In this document: positions 1 through 6,384 of the stretch, piece after piece
How the letters are laid out: each line of letters begins with the position of its first letter
Numbering within the stretch: the stretch's first letter is position 1
DNA from: Actinomycetota bacterium
Lineage (GTDB): Bacteria; Actinomycetota; Actinomycetes; Nanopelagicales; Nanopelagicaceae
Length of the DNA stretch: 10,741 nt
Reading direction: 5' to 3'
NCBI GenBank assembly: GCA_009703165.1
Contig: WLGP01000015.1
Location: 1-10,741 of the forward strand
Program-made: the position numbers and the translations under genes
The notes under the pieces: model-generated
Told to the model about the DNA's origin: nothing
Seen by the model: only the letters and a program-made list of their open reading frames with translations
Databases searched by the model: none

Positions 1-765
1 GAGAGTCAGACCCTTACCCGTGCCAGCAACTGAGCGTGCAATCAGCTTTCCGACATCAGTTGATCCGGTAAATGCGATCTTATTGATTCCTGGGTGGTTA
101 ACGATTGCAGCACCTGTTGCACCATCGCCGGTAACGATATTGACCACACCTGCTGGAAGTTCTGCCTGCTGACAGACTTGCGCAAAGAGAAGTGCCGTCA
201 GCGGTGTTGTCTCTGCTGGCTTTAATACAACTGTATTTCCTGTTGCAAGTGCTGGTGCAACTTTCCACGCAAGCATCAGTAGCGGGAAGTTCCACGGAAT
301 AATTTGTCCAACAACGCCGTATGGTTTTGGATTAGCGCCAACACCTGCATGCTCTAACTTGTCGGCCCAGCCTGCGTGGTAGAAAAAGTGTGCAGCAGAT
401 AATGGAATATCAATATCGCGCGTTTCACGAATAGGCTTTCCGTTATCCATTGTTTCAAGAACGGCAAATTCACGAGCACGCTCTTGCATGATGCGCGCGA
501 TGCGATAGAGATACTTGCCGCGCTCAGATGGAGCCATCTTCGACCAGACCTTAAGGCCTTCTTTAGCAGCCTTTACAGCCTTATCAATGTCTGTCTTCTC
601 AGCGTATGCAACCTTTGCAAGGACTTCTTCAGTTGCAGGATTGATTGTTGTAAATGTCTTACCTGATTTAGGGGCTACAAACTTGCCGCCGATAAAGAGT
701 TTATAGACAGGATCGATCGTGACAATCGCCTTAGATTCAGGTGCGCTGGAGTACTCAAATGTCAT
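1..765 (-). CDS. Aldehyde dehydrogenase (NAD(P)-dependent), C-terminus cut by window edge
   Basis: The reading frame is open from an ATG at 765-763 to base 1 (255 codons), so only the N-terminal part is present. It oxidises an aldehyde to the acid using NAD(P); next to deoC the expected substrate is acetaldehyde from deoxyribose 5-phosphate cleavage (inference from context). Seen: the INPATEE start of the family near residues 41-47, the IPWNFP motif with the catalytic-site Asn at residue 159, the LKPAETTP cofactor-binding segment, TGDGATG, and FTGSTDVGK, the Rossmann glycine region. The frame ends at GKGLTL, exactly where the ELGGK motif with the catalytic Glu should follow; that Glu and the catalytic Cys lie outside the window. 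Start choice: GAGGAA at 777-772 lies 6 bases upstream of the ATG. It is 15 bases after the deoC stop, so the two are almost certainly co-transcribed. Substrate specificity within the family cannot be read from this fragment. Confidence 0.93.
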   Translation of the reverse strand, partial: MTFEYSSAPESKAIVTIDPVYKLFIGGKFVAPKSGKTFTTINPATEEVLAKVAYAEKTDIDKAVKAAKEGLKVWSKMAPSERGKYLYRIARIMQERAREFAVLETMDNGKPIRETRDIDIPLSAAHFFYHAGWADKLEHAGVGANPKPYGVVGQIIPWNFPLLMLAWKVAPALATGNTVVLKPAETTPLTALLFAQVCQQAELPAGVVNIVTGDGATGAAIVNHPGINKIAFTGSTDVGKLIARSVAGTGKGLTL

Positions 766-771
766 TTTCTA

Positions 772-777
772 TTCCTC
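772..777 (-). promoter_or_regulatory. Ribosome binding site of the aldehyde dehydrogenase gene
   Basis: GAGGAA on the minus strand, six bases before the ATG at 765. It sits in the 15-base gap after the deoC stop and fixes this ATG as the start. Confidence 0.6.
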
Positions 778-780
778 TGC

Positions 781-1734
781 TTAATCTAACGTCACGTAAT
801 TAGCTCCGCCGTAATGGCCAGAGGTCAGCTTCTGTCGTTGCATCAAGAGATCATTGAGCAGAGCACTTGCTCCAATTCGGAATAACCCTGGATTGAGCCA
901 TTCATCTCCTGCAGTCTCTTTTACAAGAACTAATTGTTTGATTGCATCTTTTGTTGTTCTGATTCCACCTGCAGGCTTTACGCCAATGCGCACACCTGTC
1001 ATCTCATAGAAATCACGGACTGCTTCAAGCATGACAAGAACAACGGGGGCAGTTGCAGCAGGTGCGACCTTGCCGGTACTTGTCTTGATGAAATCTGCGC
1101 CCGCTGCCATCGCTAGAAAGCTCGCCTTGCGCACGTTGTCATAGGTAACGAGTTCACCAGTCTCAAGGATGACCTTGAGGTGGGCCTTCTCCCCGCATAG
1201 CGATTTAATGTAAACGATTTCACTAAAGACCTTTTCGAGATCTCCTGAGAGGAAGGCGCCGCGATCGATCACCATATCGATCTCAGTTGCACCGTTGGCG
1301 ATCGCATCCTTTGTATCGCGCTCTTTTACCTCAAGGGACGCTCGGCCAGATGGGAATGCTGTTGAGACTGCAGCAACCGGAATATCACGGCCACCACTTT
1401 CATCGAGATGTTTACGAGCAACAGTCACCATATCGTTGTAGACACAGATTGCACCGACATGAGGAACTGTTGGATCGGTGGGATCTGGGCGAATTGCTTT
1501 ATTACAAATTGCTTTTACTTTTCCGTCGGTATCTGCACCTTCAAGAGTTGTTAGATCGATCATGCTAATTGCCATATCGATCGCCCATTTTTTACTTGCA
1601 GTCTTAATGCTTCGGGTTGCAAGCATTGCAGCACGTGCATCAGCGCCGACTTGATCTACAGGAGAGAGAGTCTTGAGAAATCCCTTGATCGAAGCGAGCG
1701 AGCCATCTGTGAGGGCTCCAGCTGTTGTGACCAT
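781..1734 (-). CDS. deoC: Deoxyribose-phosphate aldolase DeoC, long (DERA-type) form
   Basis: Cleaves 2-deoxy-D-ribose 5-phosphate into glyceraldehyde 3-phosphate and acetaldehyde by a class I (Schiff base) mechanism in a cytosolic TIM barrel. Seen: Schiff-base Lys217 in FIKTSTGK, the second catalytic Lys253 in GVKPAGGIR, and Asp153 in TEIDMVI. At 317 residues it is longer than the E. coli (about 260) or Bacillus (about 220) enzymes and close to animal DERA (about 318). It shares with animal DERA MIDLTTL near residue 58, ETGEL near 191 and the GDEWL..LFRIGAS tail at 277-290. The ATG at 1734 has no usable Shine-Dalgarno sequence; TAAGAT at 1746-1741 is placed to start transcription on the A of the ATG, so it is probably leaderless. 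It is first in a short operon with the aldehyde dehydrogenase and divergent from the hydrolase at 1796. Deoxyribose 1-phosphate from phosphorolysis must first be isomerised by DeoB, which is not in the window. Confidence 0.97.
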   Translation of the reverse strand: MVTTAGALTDGSLASIKGFLKTLSPVDQVGADARAAMLATRSIKTASKKWAIDMAISMIDLTTLEGADTDGKVKAICNKAIRPDPTDPTVPHVGAICVYNDMVTVARKHLDESGGRDIPVAAVSTAFPSGRASLEVKERDTKDAIANGATEIDMVIDRGAFLSGDLEKVFSEIVYIKSLCGEKAHLKVILETGELVTYDNVRKASFLAMAAGADFIKTSTGKVAPAATAPVVLVMLEAVRDFYEMTGVRIGVKPAGGIRTTKDAIKQLVLVKETAGDEWLNPGLFRIGASALLNDLLMQRQKLTSGHYGGANYVTLD

Positions 1735-1740
1735 GACCTC

Positions 1741-1769
1741 ATCTTAACCTTGTAGCCTCTTACTGAGAA
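1741..1769 (-). promoter_or_regulatory. Probable leaderless promoter of deoC-aldehyde dehydrogenase
   Basis: On the minus strand TAAGAT (1746-1741) matches the actinobacterial TANNNT -10 consensus and ends six bases before the deoC ATG at 1734, which would put the transcript start at or next to the start codon. Seventeen bases further upstream is TTCTCA (1769-1764), a poor -35. A GAGG directly beside the ATG is too close to act as a ribosome binding site. Inferred from sequence only. Confidence 0.5.
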
Positions 1770-1788
1770 GTCCCTTTTTCGTTAAACT
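1760..1788 (+). promoter_or_regulatory. Probable leaderless promoter of the plus-strand nucleoside hydrolase
   Basis: TAAACT at 1783-1788 fits TANNNT and ends seven bases before the ATG at 1796; no Shine-Dalgarno sequence is present between them. A weak -35 candidate, TTACTG, lies at 1760-1765 with a 17-base spacer. It overlaps the deoC promoter in the same 61-base gap, so one bound regulator could control both directions. Confidence 0.5.
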
Positions 1789-1795
1789 CACGCGT

Positions 1796-2734
1796 ATGAA
1801 GCCAACTCCGATAGTTCTTGACTGCGATCCAGGCCACGATGATGCACTTGCCATGATTCTGGCCGCCTATAACCCGGCGATAAATCTTTTAGGCATCACA
1901 ACAGTCTCAGGTAACGGAATCATTGCCAAGGTCACGCAGAACGCTCTATCAATCTGTGCGCTGGCAAAGATTAACGTTCCAGTTGCAGAAGGTGCTGGCA
2001 ATGCAATCCTTGGTTACATCGAGGCGGCTACTGATATTCATGGAGAGACCGCACTCGATGGTGCGCCCCTTCCTCCTGCTGCATTTGAACTCGAGAAAAT
2101 TTCAGGTGTGGATCTGATCGCAAAGATCGTTCGTGAACATCCCGAAAAGGTAACTCTTGTTGCAACAGGGCCACTGACAAATATCGCGCTCTTCCTCAAG
2201 CTCTATCCAGAGCTACGTAGCAACGTTGCAGAGATTGTCTTCATGGGTGGAAGTGCATCCCGTGGAAACCGCACACCGTATGCAGAGTTCAATATCTGGA
2301 TGGATCCAGAGGCGGCAGATGTTGTGATGAAGTCAGGCATTCCTCTGACCATGTGTGGCCTAGATGTCACTCACCAGGCTCTGGTTACAAAGCCCATCTT
2401 TGCCAAGTTAGAGCAGATGGGTACCGAGCTATCTAAGACAGTTATCGGCCTCCTGAAGTTCTTCGCCTCAACATATGACGAAGTCTTTGAGATGCCAGAT
2501 CCACCACTTCACGACCCTGTGGCAGTTGCGCTTTTGATCGATCGCACAGTCGTTAAAACACGACGTTCAAATGTAGAGATCGAACTCAATGGAAAATTTA
2601 CGCGCGGAGCAACAGTTGTTGATATCTATAACCGCAGCGGATCTGCTGCAAATGTAGATGTCGCCCTTGAACTTGATTTTGATAAGTTCTGGTCGATGAT
2701 GCTAGATGCCGTTGAGAAAGCCGGTAAGGCTTAA
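1796..2734 (+). CDS. Inosine/uridine-preferring nucleoside hydrolase (RihA/RihB-like)
   Basis: Hydrolyses ribonucleosides to free base plus ribose in the cytosol using a bound Ca2+. Seen: the N-terminal metal motif DCDPGHDD at residues 9-16, HGETALDG with His82, the FMGG segment at 149-152, AEFNIWMDPEA with Glu164 and Asn166, and LHDPVAV with the active-site His239 and metal-ligand Asp240. The DCDPGHDDA start, His82 and His239 together resemble the pyrimidine-preferring E. coli enzymes RihA and RihB (YeiK); pyrimidine preference is inferred. At 312 residues it is the normal family length. The ATG is favoured because the metal motif starts at residue 9, as usual, and a -10 box lies seven bases upstream. 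It is the only plus-strand gene, divergent from deoC, and its TAA overlaps the stop of the convergent phosphorylase gene. The product is free ribose, so a ribokinase elsewhere is needed. Confidence 0.95.
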   Translation: MKPTPIVLDCDPGHDDALAMILAAYNPAINLLGITTVSGNGIIAKVTQNALSICALAKINVPVAEGAGNAILGYIEAATDIHGETALDGAPLPPAAFELEKISGVDLIAKIVREHPEKVTLVATGPLTNIALFLKLYPELRSNVAEIVFMGGSASRGNRTPYAEFNIWMDPEAADVVMKSGIPLTMCGLDVTHQALVTKPIFAKLEQMGTELSKTVIGLLKFFASTYDEVFEMPDPPLHDPVAVALLIDRTVVKTRRSNVEIELNGKFTRGATVVDIYNRSGSAANVDVALELDFDKFWSMMLDAVEKAGKA

Positions 2735-3483
2735 TCTACCGCTCGCCCATTGGCCTTATCGAAGGCGATGATCTCGCGAAGTGCATCGATAGATGTATTG
2801 AGCAAGATATCTAGAGGCGGCATTGGCTCTTTCGCATGAACCATCATGACGCCACCTGCACGTACACGAAGCATTGAAGCGATCACAAAGAGGGCAGAGG
2901 CCTCCATCTCTGAACAGATTGCTCCGCCAATCTCCCACGCCTTCCAGCGGTTAAGAAGATCTGCAGCAACGCCCATCCGCTCAGGTTCATGTTGGCCGTA
3001 GAAGGAATCTTTCGACTGTGTAATTCCGATGCGATAGCGCGCCTTATTCTTCTCAGCTGCGCGCTTAATGGCCATCACCAGATCAATATCTGCAACGGCT
3101 GGAAATTCAATCGGCATGTAATGCTTTGATGTTCCTTCATCGCGGATGGCGGCAGAGATGATTGCTAACTCGCCCGAGACGCTATCTGGCTGAATGTGTC
3201 CTGAAGTTCCTACGCGGATAAAGGTATCTGCACCCACGCGAACGAGCTCTTCCAGAGCAATTGCTGCAGATGGGCATCCAATACCTGTCGATGTAACTGA
3301 GACTTTTACTCCATCGAGATAACCGGTCCATGTGTTGTACTCACGATTGGTAGCAACATGTACAGGGTTATCAAAGAGCGCGGCGATTGGTTCGCATCGA
3401 CCTGGATCTCCAGGAAGGAGAATGTACTTTCCGACATCACCCTTTTTTAATTGGATGTGATACTGCTTCTCATCGTTAAGCAT
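2731..3483 (-). CDS. udp: Uridine phosphorylase family protein (paralogue A, last gene of operon)
   Basis: Nucleoside phosphorylase of the PNP/UDP family: nucleoside plus phosphate gives base plus (deoxy)ribose 1-phosphate. Seen in 250 residues: LPGDPGR at 23-29 (phosphate loop), Arg47 in NREY, TGIGCPS near 66-72, FIRVGTSG with Arg90, FPAVAD at 127-132, and SEMEAS at 191-196, whose Glu-Met-Glu holds the ribose. The SFYGQHEPE loop at 160-168 keeps Gln164, the expected uracil-contacting Gln in Gram-positive Udp sequences; this makes uridine the best substrate guess. Start: AAGGGAGA at 3496-3489 is well placed before the ATG at 3483, inside the end of the upstream paralogue (8-base overlap, ATGCTTAA). 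About 69% identical by hand count to the upstream copy with no gaps, so it arose by tandem duplication. Its TAA is in the same TTAA as the stop of the convergent hydrolase, leaving no room for a terminator between them. Confidence 0.94.
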   Translation of the reverse strand: MLNDEKQYHIQLKKGDVGKYILLPGDPGRCEPIAALFDNPVHVATNREYNTWTGYLDGVKVSVTSTGIGCPSAAIALEELVRVGADTFIRVGTSGHIQPDSVSGELAIISAAIRDEGTSKHYMPIEFPAVADIDLVMAIKRAAEKNKARYRIGITQSKDSFYGQHEPERMGVAADLLNRWKAWEIGGAICSEMEASALFVIASMLRVRAGGVMMVHAKEPMPPLDILLNTSIDALREIIAFDKANGRAVD

Positions 3484-4207
3484 TCTTATCTCCCTTGATT
3501 AATTCACGCACTGCCAATACTGCTGTCTCGATCAACGGTTCAAGTGAACCGAGTTCGCCTTCACCGTGCATCACCATGATGCCACCTGCACGCACTCGCA
3601 GCATAGATGCCAGGACGAAGAGCGTTGAGGCCTCCATCTCAGAGCAGATAGCCCCGCCAATCTCCCACGCCTTCCAACGATCAAGTAGGCGTTGCGTAAC
3701 ACCTGAGTGCTCTGGCTCCACCTCACCATAGAAAGAATCTTTTGATTGCGAAATTCCTACGCGATGAGCCAGACCTTTATCTGTTGCCGCCTTACGCAGG
3801 GCTTGTACAACTTCGTAATGAGCGACAGCTGGAAAATCTGCAGGCATGTAGTGAAGTGAAGTTCCTTCATCACGAATTGCAGCGCTGACAATGGCAAGTT
3901 CGCCTGACTTTGTTCCTGGTTGGATTGATCCTGAAGTTCCTACGCGGATAAATGTCTTTGCTCCGACTCGGACTAATTCTTCCATAGCGATGGCTGATGA
4001 TGGGCAACCGATTCCAGTTGAGGTAACAGAGACCTTCACGCCATCGAGATAACCTGTATATGTCACATACTCTCGATTAGTGGCGATGTGCTTGGCGTCA
4101 TCAAAGTGTCGGGCGATGACTTCAGCTCGTCCAGGATCTCCCGGCAAGAGAACGTACTCGCCTACATCGCCTTCTTTAAGATGGATATGGTGCTGGAGTT
4201 GGCTCAT
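3476..4207 (-). CDS. udp: Uridine phosphorylase family protein (paralogue B, altered base pocket)
   Basis: Second nucleoside phosphorylase of the PNP/UDP family, 243 residues. Seen: LPGDPGR at 21-27, Arg45 in NREY, TGIGCPS, FIRVGTSG with Arg88, FPAVAH near 125-130 and SEMEAS at 189-194, so phosphate and ribose sites look intact. The base loop reads SFYGEVEPEH (158-167): Glu162 replaces the Gln found at the same place in paralogue A, and the later Arg is a His. TSGHIQP of the other copy is TSGSIQP here. The base accepted may therefore differ (another pyrimidine, a modified base or a purine); the udp label marks the family, not a proven substrate. The ATG at 4207 overlaps the stop of the upstream hydrolase as ATGA, with a moderate GGTGAG about six bases before it. 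Its stop lies inside the next gene. No sign of decay. Confidence 0.9.
   Translation of the reverse strand: MSQLQHHIHLKEGDVGEYVLLPGDPGRAEVIARHFDDAKHIATNREYVTYTGYLDGVKVSVTSTGIGCPSSAIAMEELVRVGAKTFIRVGTSGSIQPGTKSGELAIVSAAIRDEGTSLHYMPADFPAVAHYEVVQALRKAATDKGLAHRVGISQSKDSFYGEVEPEHSGVTQRLLDRWKAWEIGGAICSEMEASTLFVLASMLRVRAGGIMVMHGEGELGSLEPLIETAVLAVRELIKGDKNA
3489..3496 (-). promoter_or_regulatory. Ribosome binding site of udp paralogue A
   Basis: AAGGGAGA on the minus strand, five bases before the ATG at 3483. It lies within the coding end of the upstream paralogue, so the second copy has its own initiation signal besides coupling through the 8-base overlap. Confidence 0.6.
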
Positions 4208-5130
4208 ATCGTGCTCACCCTTTCGATGAAGAAATCCATAAATGCATCGATATTAACTTCCATTGCAACCTTGGCATTGGGTGCCTTACCGGTGGCGTTG
4301 AAGTGATCTGCCGAAATCTTCGCCGTTGTAAATTCGCCGTGGAGTTCGATATCGACGTAGTAATCACGGAAAGTCACCAAATCTGGCTTTACTAAGATCG
4401 CAGCTGCAAGTGGATCGTTGATCGCACAGCCTTGGATGCCTTGATATTCGGCGTGAAACTCCATGTAGAAGGCGGTTGAGCGATCGATAAAGGTGCGGAT
4501 ATCTTCGCGGGCGCTATCAAGTCTTGCAACGTGTGCCTTTGTAAAGAGACATTGATAGGTGACATCTAGCGGAATGATGGTCAGATCAATTCCAGAGCGC
4601 AAGAGAATATCGAAGCTCTCCGGGTCACAGAAAACGTTGTACTCAGATGATGGCGTTGCATTGCCAGGATAGTGAATTGTTCCTGCCATTGAGACTACGT
4701 TCTTTATCTTCTTGCGCAGCGTTGGTTCTTTTAACAAGGCAAGGGCGAGGTTTGTTACCGGGCCGATACATAAAATCGTGATCTCACCAGGATTGGCATT
4801 GACGATATCGATGATGAGATTTGCCGCATTCTCTTGAATCACCTGAGTCTTTGGTTCAGGCAAGATTGCGTGTCCTAGACCGGTATCTCCATGAGTCTCT
4901 TCGGCAATCGATAGCGCACGCACTAGCGGCTCAGTTGCACCCATCGCCACGGGAATATCCTGCATTCCAAGTAACTCAACTAATTTAAGGGCATTGGTTG
5001 TGCACTTTTCAACGCTGGTATTTCCATGTGTAACAGTGATAGCCTGAAGTGAGATCTCCGGCATCGCTTTGAGCAAGATAAAGGCGAGAGCGTCATCAAT
5101 TCCTGGATCTGTATCAAGAATGACTTTCAT
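4204..5130 (-). CDS. Nucleoside hydrolase (IunH family) with Asn in place of active-site His
   Basis: Second IunH-family N-ribohydrolase, 308 residues. Seen: LDTDPGIDD with the metal-binding Asp cluster at 6-13, ETHGDTGLG with His80, ITILCIGPVTNLA near 117-129, SMAG at 147-150, SEYNVFCDPES with Glu163 and Asn165, IPLDVTYQ at 186-193, and INDPLAA with Asn238-Asp239. In the inosine/uridine enzymes, including the plus-strand copy here, the residue before that Asp is His (HDP), which helps the leaving base; here it is Asn. The metal site looks intact, so activity is likely but base specificity or leaving-group activation should differ. Start: ATG at 5130 with GAGG about seven bases upstream, lying inside the end of the MFS gene (17-base overlap). 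It overlaps the next gene by ATGA. It diverges strongly from the hydrolase at 1796, so it is not a recent duplicate. Confidence 0.93.
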   Translation of the reverse strand: MKVILDTDPGIDDALAFILLKAMPEISLQAITVTHGNTSVEKCTTNALKLVELLGMQDIPVAMGATEPLVRALSIAEETHGDTGLGHAILPEPKTQVIQENAANLIIDIVNANPGEITILCIGPVTNLALALLKEPTLRKKIKNVVSMAGTIHYPGNATPSSEYNVFCDPESFDILLRSGIDLTIIPLDVTYQCLFTKAHVARLDSAREDIRTFIDRSTAFYMEFHAEYQGIQGCAINDPLAAAILVKPDLVTFRDYYVDIELHGEFTTAKISADHFNATGKAPNAKVAMEVNIDAFMDFFIERVSTI

Positions 5131-6319
5131 CTGCGACCTCGTCTCTCTCTTCTTTATGAAAACCTAAGCCAAAACATGAGATAAGTGTGGCAAGAGCGGT
5201 CGCTGCTGTCATGAAGTAGAAGCCGGTCCAGCCATCGAATTCTTCGACAATGAAGCCGCTGGCGGTGCTGCCAATGGTGATTCCTATAGATATTGCCGCC
5301 CCCAAGAGAGCGAAAGATTCATTGAGCCGGCTCAGTGGCACCAGCTCTTTCATAAATGCATTGGCAGAGATGAGGGCTGGTCCAATTGCAATTCCCGAAA
5401 CGATAATCCAGAAAGCGATCGTATCTAGATCTTGGAAGAAGAGAATTCCTGATGTACAGACTGTCATTACCGCTAGCGAGACAGAATATCTGACGGTGCT
5501 CGAGATTTTCCAATGGATAAATCCATAGATCAGACCAGAGACTGCACTTCCCAATGGATAGAGCCCGACCCAAAGGCCGCCATCTGATGCCCGGCCACCT
5601 TCTTTTGCTACAGCGATAATGACGACAAAGTTAGATCCGAAGAGGAGTCCCATCGCTACCAATGAGAGCAAGAGTGATTTCACATATGGAATAGCCAAGA
5701 TCCCACGGCCATGATCATCTTCAACTTTGGCAAAGCCGCCGTGATCCGTGCTCGTTATTGCAAGCCCAATACCACCAATGACGAGAAAGACGATTCCGGC
5801 TAAGAGCGGAGATTGAGAACCGTAGAGAGAGAAGAGGAAGCCGGCAAGAGCTGGGCCGACAACGAAGGCGGTCTCATCAAATACTGACTCAAGTGAGAGC
5901 GCAGAACTTAACTCTTTCTCATCCTTAATCGATCGGCTCCAACGCGTTCTTGTGTAGCTGCCGAAGTTTGGAAAGGTTGCCCCGCAGAGTGCGGCAAGTG
6001 CAAAGAGGGCCACTATCGAATTATCGATCACGTAAAGAAGCCCCAGCGTCGCAACTGCATTGATGAGAGTTACTGGCAATAGAACTGATCTAGTTCCAAA
6101 TTGATCTGCAAGTTTTCCGATGCGCGGACTCACTACTGCACCGGCTAAGGTGTAGAAGGCTGAGGTAATTCCAGCGATAGCAAAGGAATCCCTAACATCT
6201 GATACTAAAAATACAATCGCCACGGTATTCATCGCCATAGGAACTCGGCCAAGGGCCCCGAATCCAAATGTTGATGTAGCGTGAGGTTTGCGCATTATTG
6301 ACGCGTAAGACCCAGCCAA
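5114..6319 (-). CDS. MFS family transporter, substrate unknown
   Basis: Integral membrane secondary transporter of the major facilitator superfamily, 401 residues with about twelve hydrophobic segments in two halves. The loop after the second segment carries an MFS motif A-like GKLADQFGTRS, and a charged central loop (around residues 190-205, TSTDHGG and following) joins the halves. Start: TTG at 6319 with GAGGAA three bases upstream (6328-6323); the alternative ATG at 6295 (residue 9) has no ribosome binding site or well-placed -10 box. Both starts precede the first membrane helix. The gene follows the only sizeable gap of the operon (51 bases) and overlaps the hydrolase behind it by 17 bases. 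Context suggests nucleosides, free bases or pentoses as cargo; with an ABC importer in the same operon, export of surplus base is as plausible as import. No family motif seen here settles it. Confidence 0.88.
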   Translation of the reverse strand: MAGSYASIMRKPHATSTFGFGALGRVPMAMNTVAIVFLVSDVRDSFAIAGITSAFYTLAGAVVSPRIGKLADQFGTRSVLLPVTLINAVATLGLLYVIDNSIVALFALAALCGATFPNFGSYTRTRWSRSIKDEKELSSALSLESVFDETAFVVGPALAGFLFSLYGSQSPLLAGIVFLVIGGIGLAITSTDHGGFAKVEDDHGRGILAIPYVKSLLLSLVAMGLLFGSNFVVIIAVAKEGGRASDGGLWVGLYPLGSAVSGLIYGFIHWKISSTVRYSVSLAVMTVCTSGILFFQDLDTIAFWIIVSGIAIGPALISANAFMKELVPLSRLNESFALLGAAISIGITIGSTASGFIVEEFDGWTGFYFMTAATALATLISCFGLGFHKEERDEVADESHS

Positions 6320-6322
6320 GAC

Positions 6323-6328
6323 TTCCTC
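6323..6328 (-). promoter_or_regulatory. Ribosome binding site supporting the TTG start of the MFS gene
   Basis: GAGGAA on the minus strand three bases before the TTG at 6319. It is the only purine-rich match near either candidate start and decides for TTG over the ATG at 6295, though the spacing is short. Confidence 0.45.
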
Positions 6329-6355
6329 AGTTTCTCTCTTTTTCTCTGGATTTAA

Positions 6356-6384
6356 AAATAGACTAGAAAATTAGGAGTCTATTT
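6356..6384 (-). terminator. Perfect 9-bp inverted repeat with T-run: possible terminator/attenuator or operator
   Basis: On the minus strand AAATAGACT (6384-6376) is followed after an 11-base loop by its exact complement AGTCTATTT (6364-6356), then two further T before AAAT. The stem is A/T-rich and the T-run partly belongs to it, so as an intrinsic terminator it would be weak. It overlaps the stop of the deoxyribosyltransferase gene and precedes the MFS gene, so partial termination between the two halves of the operon is possible. The same bases contain TATTTT, a possible -10 box, so an operator or internal promoter is an alternative reading. Confidence 0.4.

Noticed and set aside
98..295. 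Cys-rich 65-codon minus-strand frame near the left edge
   Set aside because: It is an alternative frame of the aldehyde dehydrogenase gene, whose own frame is open and shows clear family motifs.
1735..1795. An operator palindrome in the divergent promoter gap
   Set aside because: Only the 6-base ACGCGT (1790-1795) and 3-bp arms around CTTACTGAGAAG were found; these are too short to claim.
2731..4207. The second udp copy as a decaying pseudogene
   Set aside because: Both copies are full length, ungapped relative to each other, with intact phosphate and ribose motifs and their own ribosome binding sites.
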